NCBI RefSeq assembly: GCF_032854445.1
Contig: NC_088295.1
Location: 13,255,385 to 13,319,384, forward strand
Source: Liolophura sinensis
Lineage: Eukaryota; Mollusca; Polyplacophora; Chitonida; Chitonidae
DNA length: 64,000 bases
Reading direction: 5' to 3'
How positions within the stretch are numbered: position 1 is the stretch's first letter; each line of letters begins with the position of its first letter. This document shows positions 1 through 13,400 of this stretch, one piece after another. The position numbers and the translations under genes are program-made. The notes under the pieces are model-generated. The model worked only from the letters and a program-made list of their open reading frames with translations. It was not told the origin of the DNA and ran no database searches.

Positions 1-490
1 CATCAGGGTTATAGCTGTATTCTATTGTTGATGTCCAAAACTCTAGAAAGAAAGATGTCCATACTTTATGTTTATTGTGTGTTATCATCTTTGTACAACT
101 TTATAGTTACATGTATGTGTGAAGTAACAGTTTTGTCCAAGCGGACACTCTGCTACTTTTTACTATTTCTTTTTGTGGCCATTTGCTATTCAAGCAGAAG
201 AACCAGGATCATGAACTGATCAGCCTTCTGTCAGTATACTGTGTCTGGGTGGGGAGCGATATCCTGTGTTTTCAGCATGGTGTTCCAGGGGTGCAGCGCT
301 ATAAAAATGCTGGTGTTGTGACTGGCCTGTGACAAGGAGACACTGAAATGTTTATGAAAGTGACATTAAAGCAAACAGACAATTTAAACTTTGCCGCTTC
401 CACTTTAATATTCATCTTCATTTTGTTTTCCTTGTAGTTGAAGATCACTTCATGTTCAAAGGTTTATTTGATATATTTTTGTTTATCCAG
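1..490. other. Intron sequence upstream of the first visible HERC4 exon
   Basis: No exon, repeat or RNA gene could be supported here. The stretch ends in an acceptor (TATCCAG at 484-490) feeding the first visible HECT exon, so at least its right end is intron. Confidence 0.5.
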
Positions 491-3400
491 ACCTGTGACA
501 TTAGATGATCTCAAGGATTTGATGCCATCAGTTGGGAGGTAGAATATCTAGATTTTGTATCATGTCCTGGAATGCCAGTAGAGCTGTAGCGAGATAAAAG
601 TAACATTGCCCATGTCGACAAGCAGTCTCTTATAATAATGTTTGTATTAGTCCATTTTTGTGTAAGATTACTGAGATGCTCCATGTATCGTTTTTAACAA
701 ACATTTCTATTTGAAACCTGTTTGACCTTGACGACTGGTATTAGTTTTTTTTTTTTTTTTTTTACTATACATTATAGGATCTGGTCTTGTTCTCACTTAC
801 ATTCTTATATTTTGGTTATGTCTCAGGAGTTTACAGTGCATTCTGGACTATGAAGGAGATGACTTTGAAGAACTGTTTGATCTCACCTTTGAGGTAAAGA
901 TATGGAATGTTTCACCTTATTTTGGGTGTCCTGAGTATTTGAAACTTATTTAATACAGCATGTTTACATTTAACTATCGTTTGTGTGTAAACCTGAAAAT
1001 AAATTATCTTCTATTTTTGAGTCTAAAGTGTTATCTCTGAGCATGAGAATTAAAATGTATACTTTTGTCAACATGAAATCCAGTCCACTTACTTCAAAAT
1101 TTAAAACAGTTCAGGATTACTCTGTCAAGGTAAAAATACCTGTTTTTTGGATAAATTTTCATGTAAAGGATAATTCGTGAAATTGTATTCATGATATATG
1201 TAAATTGAAGCGGTTTCAAGTCGTGCTTTGCTGTTTTTCACATCCTTTTCATAATAATCTTTTTAAAGCAGCATCACTGTATATTACATGGGATTTAACA
1301 CATTACAATAAGCTCTGATATGGTTATAGGTGAGTGAGGACTACTTTGGTGAGCTGAGAAGTGTGGAGTTATCACATGAAGGGAAGACTAGACAGGTGAC
1401 CAAGGAAAACCGGTAAGCACTCTTCATTTATTTAACAGTTATTACCTTATCACAAGCAAATGTACTTCAGTGGCCCTATTTTGTTTTTACTTGTGATGAC
1501 ATAATGCATTAAGCTGGGGACACACTAGAGAATGTTTTTGTTCGTACAGTCATACTTTACAATACTCTGTGTAGTGTGTCCATTCTAGATGCTTCTGGTG
1601 ATCAAGATGACTGAAGTTGACTAGTAAGACAGTACAGAAGTCTGTTGGTCCATGTTATTTTGTTTGTGTGGTGCTAGGTCACATGTAATACCATTCTGAT
1701 TGTTACTTATGAAAAAATATAACTGGAAAAGAATTACTCATTTGGTGAATACAACCAGGTCATTTTCTCTGAAGTTGGAAAACTTGCGAATATGTCAACG
1801 TAGTATGACCAGGCAGTAGCTAAAGGCCAAGCTTTTTGTGACTTTTAAAGGAATAACAGTCATTTAAAGAGGCATTCTTAGCTAGATTGTTGCCATCAAA
1901 GCAGCAACACATCACTCATTGACTGAAAGCCACAACCACTGAACATACCATTACATGTAATGCTAGCAGGTTAGGTCATTGGTAGCATATATATGTTTTT
2001 ACATGATATCATTTTATGGATTGGAGAACTTTGCAGTTTGTCTGCATACATGTGTTGGTTACATGAGTATAAACCTAGGCACAGGTAGTTGCACTGATCT
2101 TCAAGACTTAAATAATAAATGTTCTTGCTATATATGTAAAGCAAAGAGTAAGCTTGTCATCCTGAAAAGCCTTATATGTATAATGTTTTTGCCTATAGCC
2201 ATAATGTTACCAGATATTGAAATTGATCAGTGCTTTGTTAATGACATGGTGAATTGTAATTTACCCTAATTTTGCAAAAATTGTTCCCAACAGCCTTCTT
2301 CTATTTAAGATTGGGGAAGTTTTCTTTGTGAACATGCTCTCATAACTTTCAATTTGAGATAAAGAACGTTGCAGAGAAGAGATTATTTAATCTGAACAGG
2401 TCATATTAATGGTTATGTATATAATCCTTTGCATCTTTCAGAAAGGAATATGTTGATGCTTACATTGACTACATATTCAACAAGTCTGTGGAGAAGAATT
2501 TCAGATCTTTCAATGAGGGATTTCACAAAGTGTGTGGTGGTCGAGTCCTGGTAAGCTCATAATGAGCGTATTTTATTCTTTAGTTACTGTTCATATATTA
2601 ATTAGATGCTCACTGGCTGGGGAACCACTAGTCTGTTTAAGCTAATAGAAACTTGCTATTTACGTGTATATATATATTCCAGCTTGTTGTAGCAGTTGCT
2701 GTTTTGTCTTTACCATACCACAGTTGGGAAAAACACACAATATATGCATTTTATATCAATGTTAAAATGCTAACAAATTTGTATGAGGAAAATGTAGTTT
2801 TCACAAGAGTTGCACAATGGCATTAGACTACATGGCAATTTGTTTTGTGAGGTAAATATTTGACGGTAATGTAAAAGCTGTTGCAAAGCACCTTAGACTT
2901 TCCCACCCAAGCCAGGGTTTATGATAAGTGAATCGATACAATTGCATACTACTGTAATTCCAATTTGTATATATATTGTATATATATCCCAGGTAAAATC
3001 CAATATGGCATATATAATGTAAGCACCTTTATTGTTGTTATCCTGAGATGTTAATGGGAAGCCATTCTGATTATATCTGAGAAATACACATCTCAGCCAG
3101 TATTTGTAAGGATGCAAGTCAAGTCATGTTACAGAGGTCAACCAATCAGCGTGTGGTGCAGTTGTGACAAAGTTGGTAATGCAAGAACTACTTATGTAAA
3201 CAATGACAAATTCTAGGAATATGAGAAGACATCAGGTGGACCTTCCTGCAGTGCAGTGCTATACTAGGATCAAAGTACCCTGATAACATAGGGTTGCACT
3301 GTAGCTTCACATTTCCACTCAATAGTACATCAATCCATAGCCACAGAACAGCGTAGTGATATCAAATGATCCAAGCGTCTAATGACATTTCAGTAAGTAA

Positions 3401-6400
3401 TACAAGATTAAAATAGTAACTAGGTTAGTTAATATGATACACACACAATCAAAAAAGTATTTCAGTGCTGTAGTACACATGTAATAAACCTACTTTGATA
3501 GGAAGCATTTGATGACCTGTTGAAATGTTCCCGCTATCCGAAGGATCACGCAACTTCCTAGCTTTGTCTGCATGAGATACAAGGAAATATGCCCAGACAA
3601 TAACAACCAAAAGTACATTATGTTACTGAGCATAAACAAGAACATTTCAACACAGCAAAATATCAAAAGATGGCTGAAATACTTTACAAGTCTAGTCACA
3701 TGACTAGCAGGGTTGCCAAAGGAAAACATGGCCGCCGCAACATTTACAATAGGCCATATATGGATTACTGGTACAAAGGGGCAAATTCAGGGGTTAATAT
3801 GCATGTCACAGCATTATTTGGGTTCCACATAAAGTCACTAAGTTATACCATAAATTCCTTGCCAATATAGGAGGATATACCCTGTAGCAAAAGGTAAGGA
3901 AAAGTACATCATAATGAACACAGGTTCAGTACAGGTGATGTCAACATTGCCAGTGAAATAGCTATGCCTGCATTCATATAGGTACATTCGTGGTTCACAA
4001 CAACAATATAAAAATACATTTGACCATCCCATCCCAACCTAGAATTATACTTTACAGTAGGCTTTCAGTGGATTAAATGGAGTACAGACAGAACAACAGA
4101 CTCTCACTATGATAAAACTTTATTTCAGGAATTGTTTCACCCAAAAGAACTGGAAGCCATGGTTGTGGGAAATGAAAATTACGATTTCCATGAGCTAGAG
4201 AAGGTAAAAATTTTGTTATTTTGTCTGTTCCCTTCAAAGATTAATAGAGATAAAAGTACCACTGTCAAGAGCATATGGTAAATGACCTGAAGATATTTAT
4301 TGAGTGTATCCCATTGTTCTTTTTCTTGATCATGTTCCGTAGTAATTGGGGTGTGGGGCATGACAGAATAGCAGGGGTGATCAAGGAATTATGTGGACAG
4401 TTGACAAATCCAGTAAGCAAAGTTTGCAAAAGTAAACTGATTTGCTAATCTTGAGGTCATTTACTGTACTTAAGATCTTGCAAACAATCTGCCAACAACC
4501 AAATTCATTTGTTACACTAAATATTATAAGTCTGATGCTTGATGGTAAGAGGAATTTTGACATTTAACACTAGACATTCATGTACGGTTGTAGAATAAGC
4601 GCATTGGTCTTGAACTTGGTTTGCTGATTGAAAAAAAGTATTGACATTTTGGAGTCAACTTATCTTTGTAATTCCTGGCCCTTTGTGTACTCTCCAGAAT
4701 ACAGAGTACAAGGACGATTTCCATCGATATCATCCCACCATCAAGATATTCTGGGAAGTCTTTCATGATTTATCACTGGAGGAAAAGAAGAAATTTCTGT
4801 GTAAGACTGATAATTGCTGTAATAATACTGTTGTGTACATAATTTACCCCTGCTTTCATAGTCGGTGGTCTTGCATGAAATAGACTGGCGTCCACATGCC
4901 TGCAATCTATGTAACATTCTGGCAGACTGTTGAGGGTTAATGGGTAACCGACCAACGATAAGTAGCTTACTCCGAGCTCTCCATGAAACTGGCTGCCATC
5001 TTCTGGGTGAAAATTCTTAAATTAAATAAATACATTTTTGGCCATGGAGAATCTTGCATAGATCACTATGTGTGTGAGATACTTTTTATCTCCCATTTGC
5101 AAAGTACAGCGACAGGCTCGGCGTCATTTAACAGTTAAGGGTGGTATCTCAAACACTATTATATGTATTCACATCAAGTTTTGCACACATGTATAGCACG
5201 TCAAGGTTGAGTTTTTCTGTTTCTGTAAATTACAAATTGCATGAATTTTTCTCATCTGTATTAGAATCTGTGCTAAGGTAGATGTTAAAGGTGGTATTGG
5301 TAGACACAGAGGTTTTCTTAACTAACAGCAAAAAGGGCAGCAGGTTGCTACGAAAGAACAACAAAAAAAAAAAAAAAGAGTAACTTTCCTTTGAAAAACA
5401 GTTTCAAAGGTACATATGCATTTATGACAGTCAAAGGAGATAACTTTAAACTTGCATATTTCCATGAACACAATATTTACCTAATGCCTGTGTGTGTATT
5501 ACACCCAGCTGGAACTTTGTCTACTTTAACAATGCTCGTTCAAAAAAATAAAATATGAAACAGTACTGTCTAGCATCAAACTGACAAAACAGATATCATA
5601 TGGGAACATCCAATTCTCAATTACAGAATTACTGGGTACATACGTGTACTTAACAGTAAGGGTAATATGGAAAATGTTTCCCTTTTAAAGATACCGTGTA
5701 CTAAGTTACACAGATATGCCATTCTGGCAAAATCCGAGAACAACAGTGAATGAATACATACTTTATATGTAAACATGATATATAAACAATGCTTACAAAA
5801 ACATCATAAATAAACAATGCTTACAGCATTATAAAAAAAAACAAAAGTAAAATAGCTGTCACTCGAAATTACAGGGGAAACATGAGAGAGTAAGAGCATG
5901 TACATGTAATGACTACGCATAAATGACTGCCCCCTGATAGCACAGTTCGTAGAGCTGTAGGTCCAGGGTCAATCCTAGGTCGAGTCACACCTAATACCTT
6001 GAAAGAGGATAGTGCAACGACTAGTTGACCCATATCAGTACAATGGCTTGTCCATGCGGCTTACTTGACTTGGTAAGGCGTCTCATTGAAGCTGCACTAG
6101 ATAAAAGAGCGGTGGAATTCCGTCCTGCAACAAGGAGGCACATTACGTGCACTCCAAGGATTCCTTTGTCATCATATGACTGAAAAATGGTTAAGTACGA
6201 CGTTAAACCCCAAGCACTGACTCACTCACAACATTAATATAATTGTTGTTGCTATCTCCTATATACAGCAATGTAAGAAACATTCCTCACACAGATACAA
6301 TTGCAGCATGTACTTGGGTATTAATTAATAACTATAAAGTAATGATTATTAATTAATGTGTACTAGTTAATTCCCACAAAGAGTGATAAAATACTGAGCA

Positions 6401-8289
6401 CTGAAGATATGGACTTCACAGTACAAAGTCACAAATTTACACGTACATTCTGGTTCAGAAAACAACAGCTTGTTATTACAATTACAAGGCCTAACAACCT
6501 CGACAGTTATGTCTTGCAATCACCGAACATCTTATTAGTCATGTTCTAGCAAATACATCATGAACCACATAGAAAATTTACCTTCATTGGCAAAATATCT
6601 GTTTGCGCTTTTGTTTTCACATGATGTAATGAGACGCTGATCAGTGGACGGAAGTCAGCATGCACTCCCTACCTGAGAATGGGAGATCACTCTCATGACA
6701 CAATACAACATACAAGTCTGTACTGGGGAATCCAGTCACTTCTGTTACATTAAGATAAATCGTAATGAAGGTATTTCAAAAAAGACTATGTAATGAGCTG
6801 AAATTTGCATGCATGTATTTCCTATAGGCAAGTTCTTTTTCTTTGACTGAAAACATTGGTATTTCATATTGAAACTGATGAAAACATTTCTGGCATTAAA
6901 TTATACTTCTAGTGTCTTTTACTGTTTCTCTCATATTGTCGAACAAAATGCAGACTAACAGGTTAGCGCTCTTCCCCCTGTATGTAATACTTGTATTTGC
7001 TTCCTCTGTTGGTGTTTAGTATTCCTGACTGGCAGTGACCGTATTCCAATCCTGGGCATGAAGGCAGTTAAGGTAACTTATATTTTACTGTGATCTTGTT
7101 TTGAGGTAATCTTGGCATTTCGCCTGGCTGAATAAAAGAATACAAATTTTATAGCCTGTACATGGGGCCTCCGTGGCTCAGTTGGTTAGTGCGCTAGGGC
7201 AGCGTAATGACCCAGGAGTCTCTCACCAATGCGGTCGCTGTGAGTTCAAGTCCAGCTCATGCTGGCTTCCTCTCCGGCCGTAAGTAAGTCAGCAACCTGC
7301 GGATGGTCGTGGGTTTACCCCGGGCTCTGCCCGGTTTCCACTCACCATAATGCTGACCGCCGTCGTATAAGTGAAATATTCTTGAGTACGGCGTAAAACA
7401 CCAAGCAAATAAATAAATAAATAGTCTATACATAAAAGTGTATATGTTTAAACCTTCCTATTGGAGACTGATAGTTGATTTCAAAACATGTATTTGTAAC
7501 TGAATTATTCTCAACTGGTCTCAAAGTACTAGTTTGCTATGACCATTGTGCCTTTGACCAGTGAGCTTGATTGTTTGAATCTAGCTCTCGAGGTTTCATA
7601 TGCATTTTCAGGTCAAGATTTTTGCCTGGTTTTCTCTAGCAAAGGTCAGTGGTTAACTATGGGTACTCCACTTTCCTCCACTCATAACTCCCTTCATATA
7701 AGAGAAAATTCTTCAGTATAAATGTTATTAAACCATAATCAAATAAATAATTTAAATTAGGGTTAGAAGTTTAGTGTAAAATGTAAAGTTTGTACATTGT
7801 ATTGTACCCAGTATCCAAGTATGTGTACCTAACAGGGTTATCCAGTAACAATTGGTGCTGTGGGAATCAAGTTTGTGATACTACAGTATACCTCTGCATA
7901 GTATGTATACTTCAAGAAACCTATATAAATTTTGAAGCCTAGTGGCATGTAGATTTTGCCTCCCTTTTTTGATATTGATATTTGGAAGATTCATCTGTAT
8001 TCATAGTGTATGTGCTCTGGAATACTAATATTCATGAGTGTACTTAAGGTCAGTTGTTCACACAGAGAAACTGATGTATACATGTACACAACTTGAGTTT
8101 GCTAATTGTCCATTATTATTATTATGATTTCAGTTGTTCATTCAGCCAGCAGGGGGTGGAGAGGATTTCTTACCTGTGGCTCACACCTGTTTTAACCTGC
8201 TGGATTTACCTAGATACACCAGCAAGGACAGACTGAGACAGAAGCTACTCCATGCTATAGAAAACTCTCAAGGCTTTGGCATTGTGTGA
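491..8289 (+). CDS. HERC4: HERC4-like HECT-domain E3 ubiquitin ligase, C-terminal part (5' end outside window)
   Basis: Eight in-phase exons are seen: 491-538, 827-893, 1330-1412, 2442-2550, 4129-4203, 4698-4800, 7020-7072 and 8134-8289, ending in TGA. Together they encode about 230 residues, most of a HECT domain. This is the catalytic module that takes ubiquitin from an E2 as a thioester and passes it to substrates. Diagnostic pieces are [46 protein letters not shown] and the active-site block [14 protein letters not shown]; the catalytic Cys codon is 8188-8190. Compared from memory with human paralogues, NTEYK, PILGM and the GGGE segment fit HERC4 better than HERC3. The RCC1-like N-terminal half must lie left of base 491. 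The C-terminus (QGFGIV) matches the family's usual end in length. Every junction preserves phase and no lesion is seen. Subfamily assignment within small HERCs is less certain than the HECT call. Confidence 0.88.
2551..4128. other. HERC4-like intron with no recognisable gene
   Basis: The intron between HECT exons 2442-2550 and 4129-4203 starts GTAAG and ends TTTCAG. Short open frames on either strand (for example 3490-3729, -) lack family features or splice context. I see no SINE head or tail. Confidence 0.5.
4801..7019. other. HERC4-like intron carrying a SINE
   Basis: A 2.2-kb intron between exons 4698-4800 and 7020-7072. Apart from the SINE at 5930-6232 it is AT-rich, with A-runs near 5360 and 5828 and no supportable coding region. 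Confidence 0.5.
5930..6232 (+). repeat. tRNA-derived SINE, family B (CACT tail)
   Basis: The copy begins with a tRNA-like head (GATAGCACAGTTCGTAGAGC resembles an A box) and carries the family body found also at 12355, 37528, 38381 and 44763. It ends with the shared 3' motif AAGTACGACGTTAAACCCCA followed by a short ACTC-type tail. It is diverged from the other copies and lies in a HERC4 intron. The family designation is mine, for use within this window. Confidence 0.75.
7164..7423 (+). repeat. tRNA-derived SINE, family A (AAAT tail), full length
   Basis: This is the best family A copy. The head CCTCCGTGGCTCAGTTGGTT has an A-box-like segment, GAGTTCAAGTCC is B-box-like, and a GC-rich body follows. 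The 3' motif TTGAGTACGGCGTAAAACAC leads into an (AAAT)n tail. It lies in the intron before the last HERC4 exon, in the sense orientation. The RNA polymerase III promoter boxes look preserved, so the copy is fairly young. Confidence 0.85.
7580..7752 (+). repeat. Degenerate SINE remnant
   Basis: The sequence ends with a worn version of the SINE tail (TTCTTCAGTATAAATGTTAT, then AATCAAATAAATAA). It also carries a TCAGTGGTTAACTATGGGT segment like that in family C. The head is not recognisable. Confidence 0.45.
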
Positions 8290-10479
8290 AGAATTGATCT
8301 GGGCCAAAGAGTCGACCTGGATGCCACTGCTGAGACTTGCAAACCCAAGATGTTCTCAGAGACATGGAGTGATGTCTGGTTGAACATACGTTTTGAAGTT
8401 TTAATGTAAATGTTTGTTAAAAAAAAAATAAACTTTATATTAAGTCATATAGATAAACTAGTCCAATGTAGTGAGGCATGGCTTCTGGGCAACTGTAATT
8501 GTGGTTATTTTTGTAGTCATAACCATGCATGTAGCTTAAAAAGTGTGATGCTCAGTGAGTTAACCAGGTGTGATGCTCAGGTTAAGTATTTCCACATACA
8601 GCTGTATACCATATTGTGTTTAGTTATTAAATTTCATGTGTTATCACCAAACCTGTGTACCCTGAATAGTGTTCAGTAACACCTCTGTCTATAACTGCTG
8701 CCTACTAAGACACTATATGATTGTCTTCCACTGCACTGTCTGACCCATGGGGTATTTTATGAAATGTTTGCTCAATGTCACAGAATCTGTGATATGCATA
8801 ACCTTCAGTTATAATTATTTTAATATGTTATCTATTGTTTAAGTGCATTGGTAACTTTAAAGTTGTTTGTTCTTTTTAAATCATATTGTGTAATGTAGCT
8901 CTGCATGAAGCTATTTTACTAAGCCTTAATCAACGTTTAAATGAATCCATATAGTGTGACATGAGCAGTAAAGGTAAGTGAGCTGAGGTTAAAAGTAAGT
9001 ATTGAGATGTTGGACATGTATAATGGTGTTGTATTTGTATTTGTACTACATACATAATTGAAGAATATGTAGGTGGAATTAGTGCTGGTTATTGTTAAGC
9101 GTATGAAGTATAAATGCATGTACTGGTATGTTTGTTGTAGAAAACATGTAAGAGTAGATTTACATGGATTATATTCTGGCTGATTTCTGGAAAGTGTTTT
9201 CACCAAAAAAAACTGTGCTAAAAAAACATCAGTAGCCTCTTTTCGTGCCCTGCCGTCCTGTTCACCTTATATTTGTATTCATTGAAAATATGTTAGATCT
9301 ACTTTCTTATTGGAGCCAAAATAAATTTTACTCTTAGAATTTGCATCATATATTAGTCCAACTTGTAATAATAACTTACAGTATCATGTGACATTGAAAA
9401 TTGTATAAGATGTAGGCTACTTACAAATTGAGAAAAACATCCAGTCCAGATAGTTGCACCTTGCAGCATGTAGGCTGTTGAAAGAAGTTGATTCTTTTTG
9501 TACGTGTTGAATTTTGTTGAGTTTTTGTTTAGGTAAGGTTGTATCCATGGTGTATAGTTTGAGATTTGCAGATAAGTGTGGGAAACAGATTAAAAATTAT
9601 TGGTAGGATTATGTTGAACAATAATTTTCAATGTCAGAATTACTGAGTGATAAATTAGTGATCGTACCTTCAGTTACTTACTACGTCTTTTGTCCAAGAT
9701 AATCCATACTCAGTAGCATAGGACAGAAATCACATTTAGGTCATTAACTACACAGATGGAATCCCAAAGCCCATGCTGTTGTAGTTATCCATGAAAAATG
9801 CTCATCCTCAGAAATTCGTTTTTTTGTTTAATTGTAACTAAGAGTACGGTACATATGTTTTTGAAGACATGTTGGTGTAGATATATTGCAGGCAGTTAAT
9901 TTTTTTCTTTCAGTTATGTGAAAACAGCTTGAATATTTACATATATGTGTATATATTCATTGTTGCTGAAACAAGGCAGTGCTTTGGAAATAAGGTGCAT
10001 CGGTGGAAAGAATAGCTTTATGCATTTGTTTGTTGAAAATATGTAACTTCTCAGGGTATGGTAACCTAGAACAATACCAGTATAAATACCAGTACAGTTT
10101 CTAAAAATACTGGTTCTGTTAGTATACTGATGTCAAATTGTATTATAATAAATGTATAAATACCCGATATTGGTACTGTCATATTTCATAGTACATTTTG
10201 ACTGCTCTGTACATATAGCAGATAGCGAGTAGCTGTCGTGAGCTGTCAACTGTAAAGGTACTCTTACTAACTGTCAAATGAGGAGCTCTTCAATCAAGGG
10301 AGGTACGATATGGTCCCCCTGTGAGGAGCGCGTGACGCTTCTTAGGAAACCACAGCAAGGTGTATACATGTACATGTGAAGTTGTTTTCGTGTGAGCGTG
10401 CGATAGCAGTAAACATGAGTTAATGCATGATTATTGTGTATGTATCCACAAGAGTCAGGACATAAAGTGTAAGTGAGCA
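8290..10479. other. HERC4 3' UTR and intergenic stretch before the TMEM130-like gene
   Basis: AT-rich DNA without a supportable gene or SINE. The right-hand end, next to the ATG at 10480, should hold the TMEM130-like promoter and 5' UTR, but no clear TATA or initiator element was recognised. Confidence 0.5.
8427..8432 (+). promoter_or_regulatory. Polyadenylation signal of the HERC4-like gene
   Basis: A canonical AATAAA lies about 140 bases after the stop codon, inside an A-rich run. It is the first hexamer after the stop. Another AATAAA lies near 9320, so a longer 3' UTR is also possible. Confidence 0.5.
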
Positions 10480-13400
10480 ATGGTTGGAGGAAGTAATTTT
10501 CTAAGTTTTAAAATTTGCGCGGTGCTTTGCTTTACTCTTTGTGCCGCCGATACCAAAACAAACCGGAGGACTACTTCCACCAGTGATGATTGGAAAGAAA
10601 GAATGACCATACCAAGAAAATATGTCGGCCCCGATCATGAACCTGAAAGCAACATTTTGTTAGAGAGTGACCCGAACAGTCCCGAGGGAGCACATACAAA
10701 CAAACGTTTACACGAACCAGATATTGTTCGTAAGTATGAAGGCTTGTCGTTCTTGTTCTACTCCATCGGTAGCATGATGAATGACGCGACGGTTGGGCGT
10801 GCCAGAGGTTAGTCCTGCACAGGGGCAGCAAAAATATGTCAAAAGTTGATGAGCTCGTGCTTCAGCGGAGTCATACGATCATCCATTTACTTTCCCTGGA
10901 GTAGTGCTAGTTCTGTACAATATATGACTGTTTTGTAATTCTGACCTGGCACACAATAATACATCAACTTGTTATATTATTGGAAAACTACATTCTTCTT
11001 AACAACAACAGCATGTGCCCAGGATATTGCACAAAATGCCTTAAATTTGGTTCTGAGGTAATTTGACCGAAAGCCTTGTTTCTATTTGGATTTTGACATA
11101 ACCTTGAAATCTTCTGTAATGTTATATATGTGCTCGCAGGTCTTTCAACAAATGGGAAGCCTAAATTTGTGCATGGAGCTCACTGAGGGATTAAGATGTT
11201 TGCAAATGTCCGAGCTTCTCCAGTCTTGAAAATTGTCCGAGCTATCCACAAAAGCAATCCCACTTTAAAATGTATTTATAGTCTGTGTTGTTGTTGGCTT
11301 CTGTGTAAGCCACCTTCTTATTTATGGTCTGACAGCAGACAATGTATCTCAGAGGAATCTCTAAATCACTTAACTACAACTTCTACCAGGTTTGAATGTG
11401 GCTATGTACTGCTTTGTATGTTAGTACACTGTCAGATCAGTTGAGCCACCCATGTGCAGCTAGATCACAACCCACTTCTGTCACCCACAACATGACAGAA
11501 AGCAACAAATTGCAGCGCCAAAGTCCAGAGCCCAAAAATGAGCACACCAGCGGGTAGGTCTAAGTGGAATAGGACAACGAGGTAACATTTAAACGCTGTT
11601 TCAAGACTGATGAATGTCTGAAAAGCTTTACCTCAGCAGATGAATTTGTAATACGAAGAAGGAAAACTGAAGGCCACATGTATATGTTTACTGATTATAT
11701 AATTGGACTAATAACATGGCGATTTGTAGGGATCAAAATATTTGTTCATGCATTTTTAAGAATTCAAAACAAAAATTATGACTTCAAATCGTGCCCTGGT
11801 CATCATAGAGATATCTTCATTTAACCAAGCTAGCGATATTTGACTTCATCTACCTTGATTTACTGAGCCATATTTACTCTTTTAATCCATAAATTTTCCT
11901 TCATAAATATGCATTATTCACGATCCAATCAGATTCCACCTCAGTTATTGACACAGACGGGAGATGAAAACAACATGTGGCTGTTGTGAGAAGTATGTAT
12001 ATCACACTAGACCTAGAAGTGCTAGCGTAAAAAATAACTCCCTGCATATCGACATGGGTTAATGGGGAGACAGTATGGTATGGTAAATATATTTTATTTA
12101 TTTGATTGGTGTTTTATGCCCTATTTAAGAATATTTCACTTACATTACAGTGGAGAGCATTATGGTGTGAGGAGACCCACGACTCTAGGCTGCTGGCAGA
12201 CGTGTAGTAAAGCAAGGGTGATTACGAAGCCTATAGAAAGTATCAGCCTTACTGACAGGAAGATGCATCAAGATGACTTTATATCATGCAAATATTCATA
12301 ATTTTAGGCTCCAAAATGATTATTGTATTTTGTCCACTTCTATTTTGTTTTACTGGCCCCGGTGGCTCAGTTGGCAAATCATCCGTGTCGGAGGTGGTAG
12401 ATCCAGGGCTAGTCCTGGGTCAGGTCACACCTAAGACCTTGAAAGTGGAAGTTGTAGCTTCTTCGCTTGGTGTTCAGTATTAAAGGGATAGTGCAGGGAC
12501 TGGTTGACCCATATCAGTATAATGGCTCAAGTGTTGTGGCTTACTTGCCTTCGACAAGTCATCTCAGTAAAGCAGCTCTAGGTAAAAAAGCAGTGGAAAT
12601 CTGTCCCACAAAAAACAGGTACATTACACGTACATGCACTCTAAAGAATCCTTCGTCTCCACAAGACTGAAAAATTGTTGAATATGACGTTAAACCCTAA
12701 GAACTCACTCACTCTATGTTGTTTTACCTTGACGTAAATAAAATCTAATATATCTGAGATCTTTACTTCATATTCAATGACTGCACTTTTGTTTAGCAGC
12801 CTTGTGCCTAAGGCACTGACAACAGGTTTCCTGTAAAAGCACATCGTGTATATACTACTTGGTAATAATTGCATGGTCATCACTGCCTGTCGAGTCCGAG
12901 CAGATTTTTCTTAGGGGTAAGTGTCAGACATCAAAGAAGTATTCTGGACATTTGTCTTGAGAATTGTAGTTGCGTTTCGTTTTAGCTGCACATTTTACTC
13001 TCTAGAGACTGAGTGAAGTCAGGAAAGGATGGGTTGTTTGGTAAGGTGGCCATCGATAATCCAAACATGAAATACATGTTAACATGATGAAGCCAGATGA
13101 GCAACAGGTAACAAGTAACTTTAAACCAAGGAAGGGGTAAAATAAAAGGATGAACATTGACAGGGTGTATATGTAGCCAATTATATTGTGTTAGTGATAT
13201 GAAATCTATGCATTCTAGATTAATTAAAATGAAGAAGTTAACTTGAGGGATGGGTGATCAGCCCAGGTCATCTGGTTTTAGAACTACGGCATTACTTCAG
13301 GAAAAATAAATGGAACGTTGTATGACTCCACCAGATCGTGAGCAAAGGTGGAAGTATGAAGGACTGGTTAGAGGCATGTATCACCTAGATGTATGCTTCT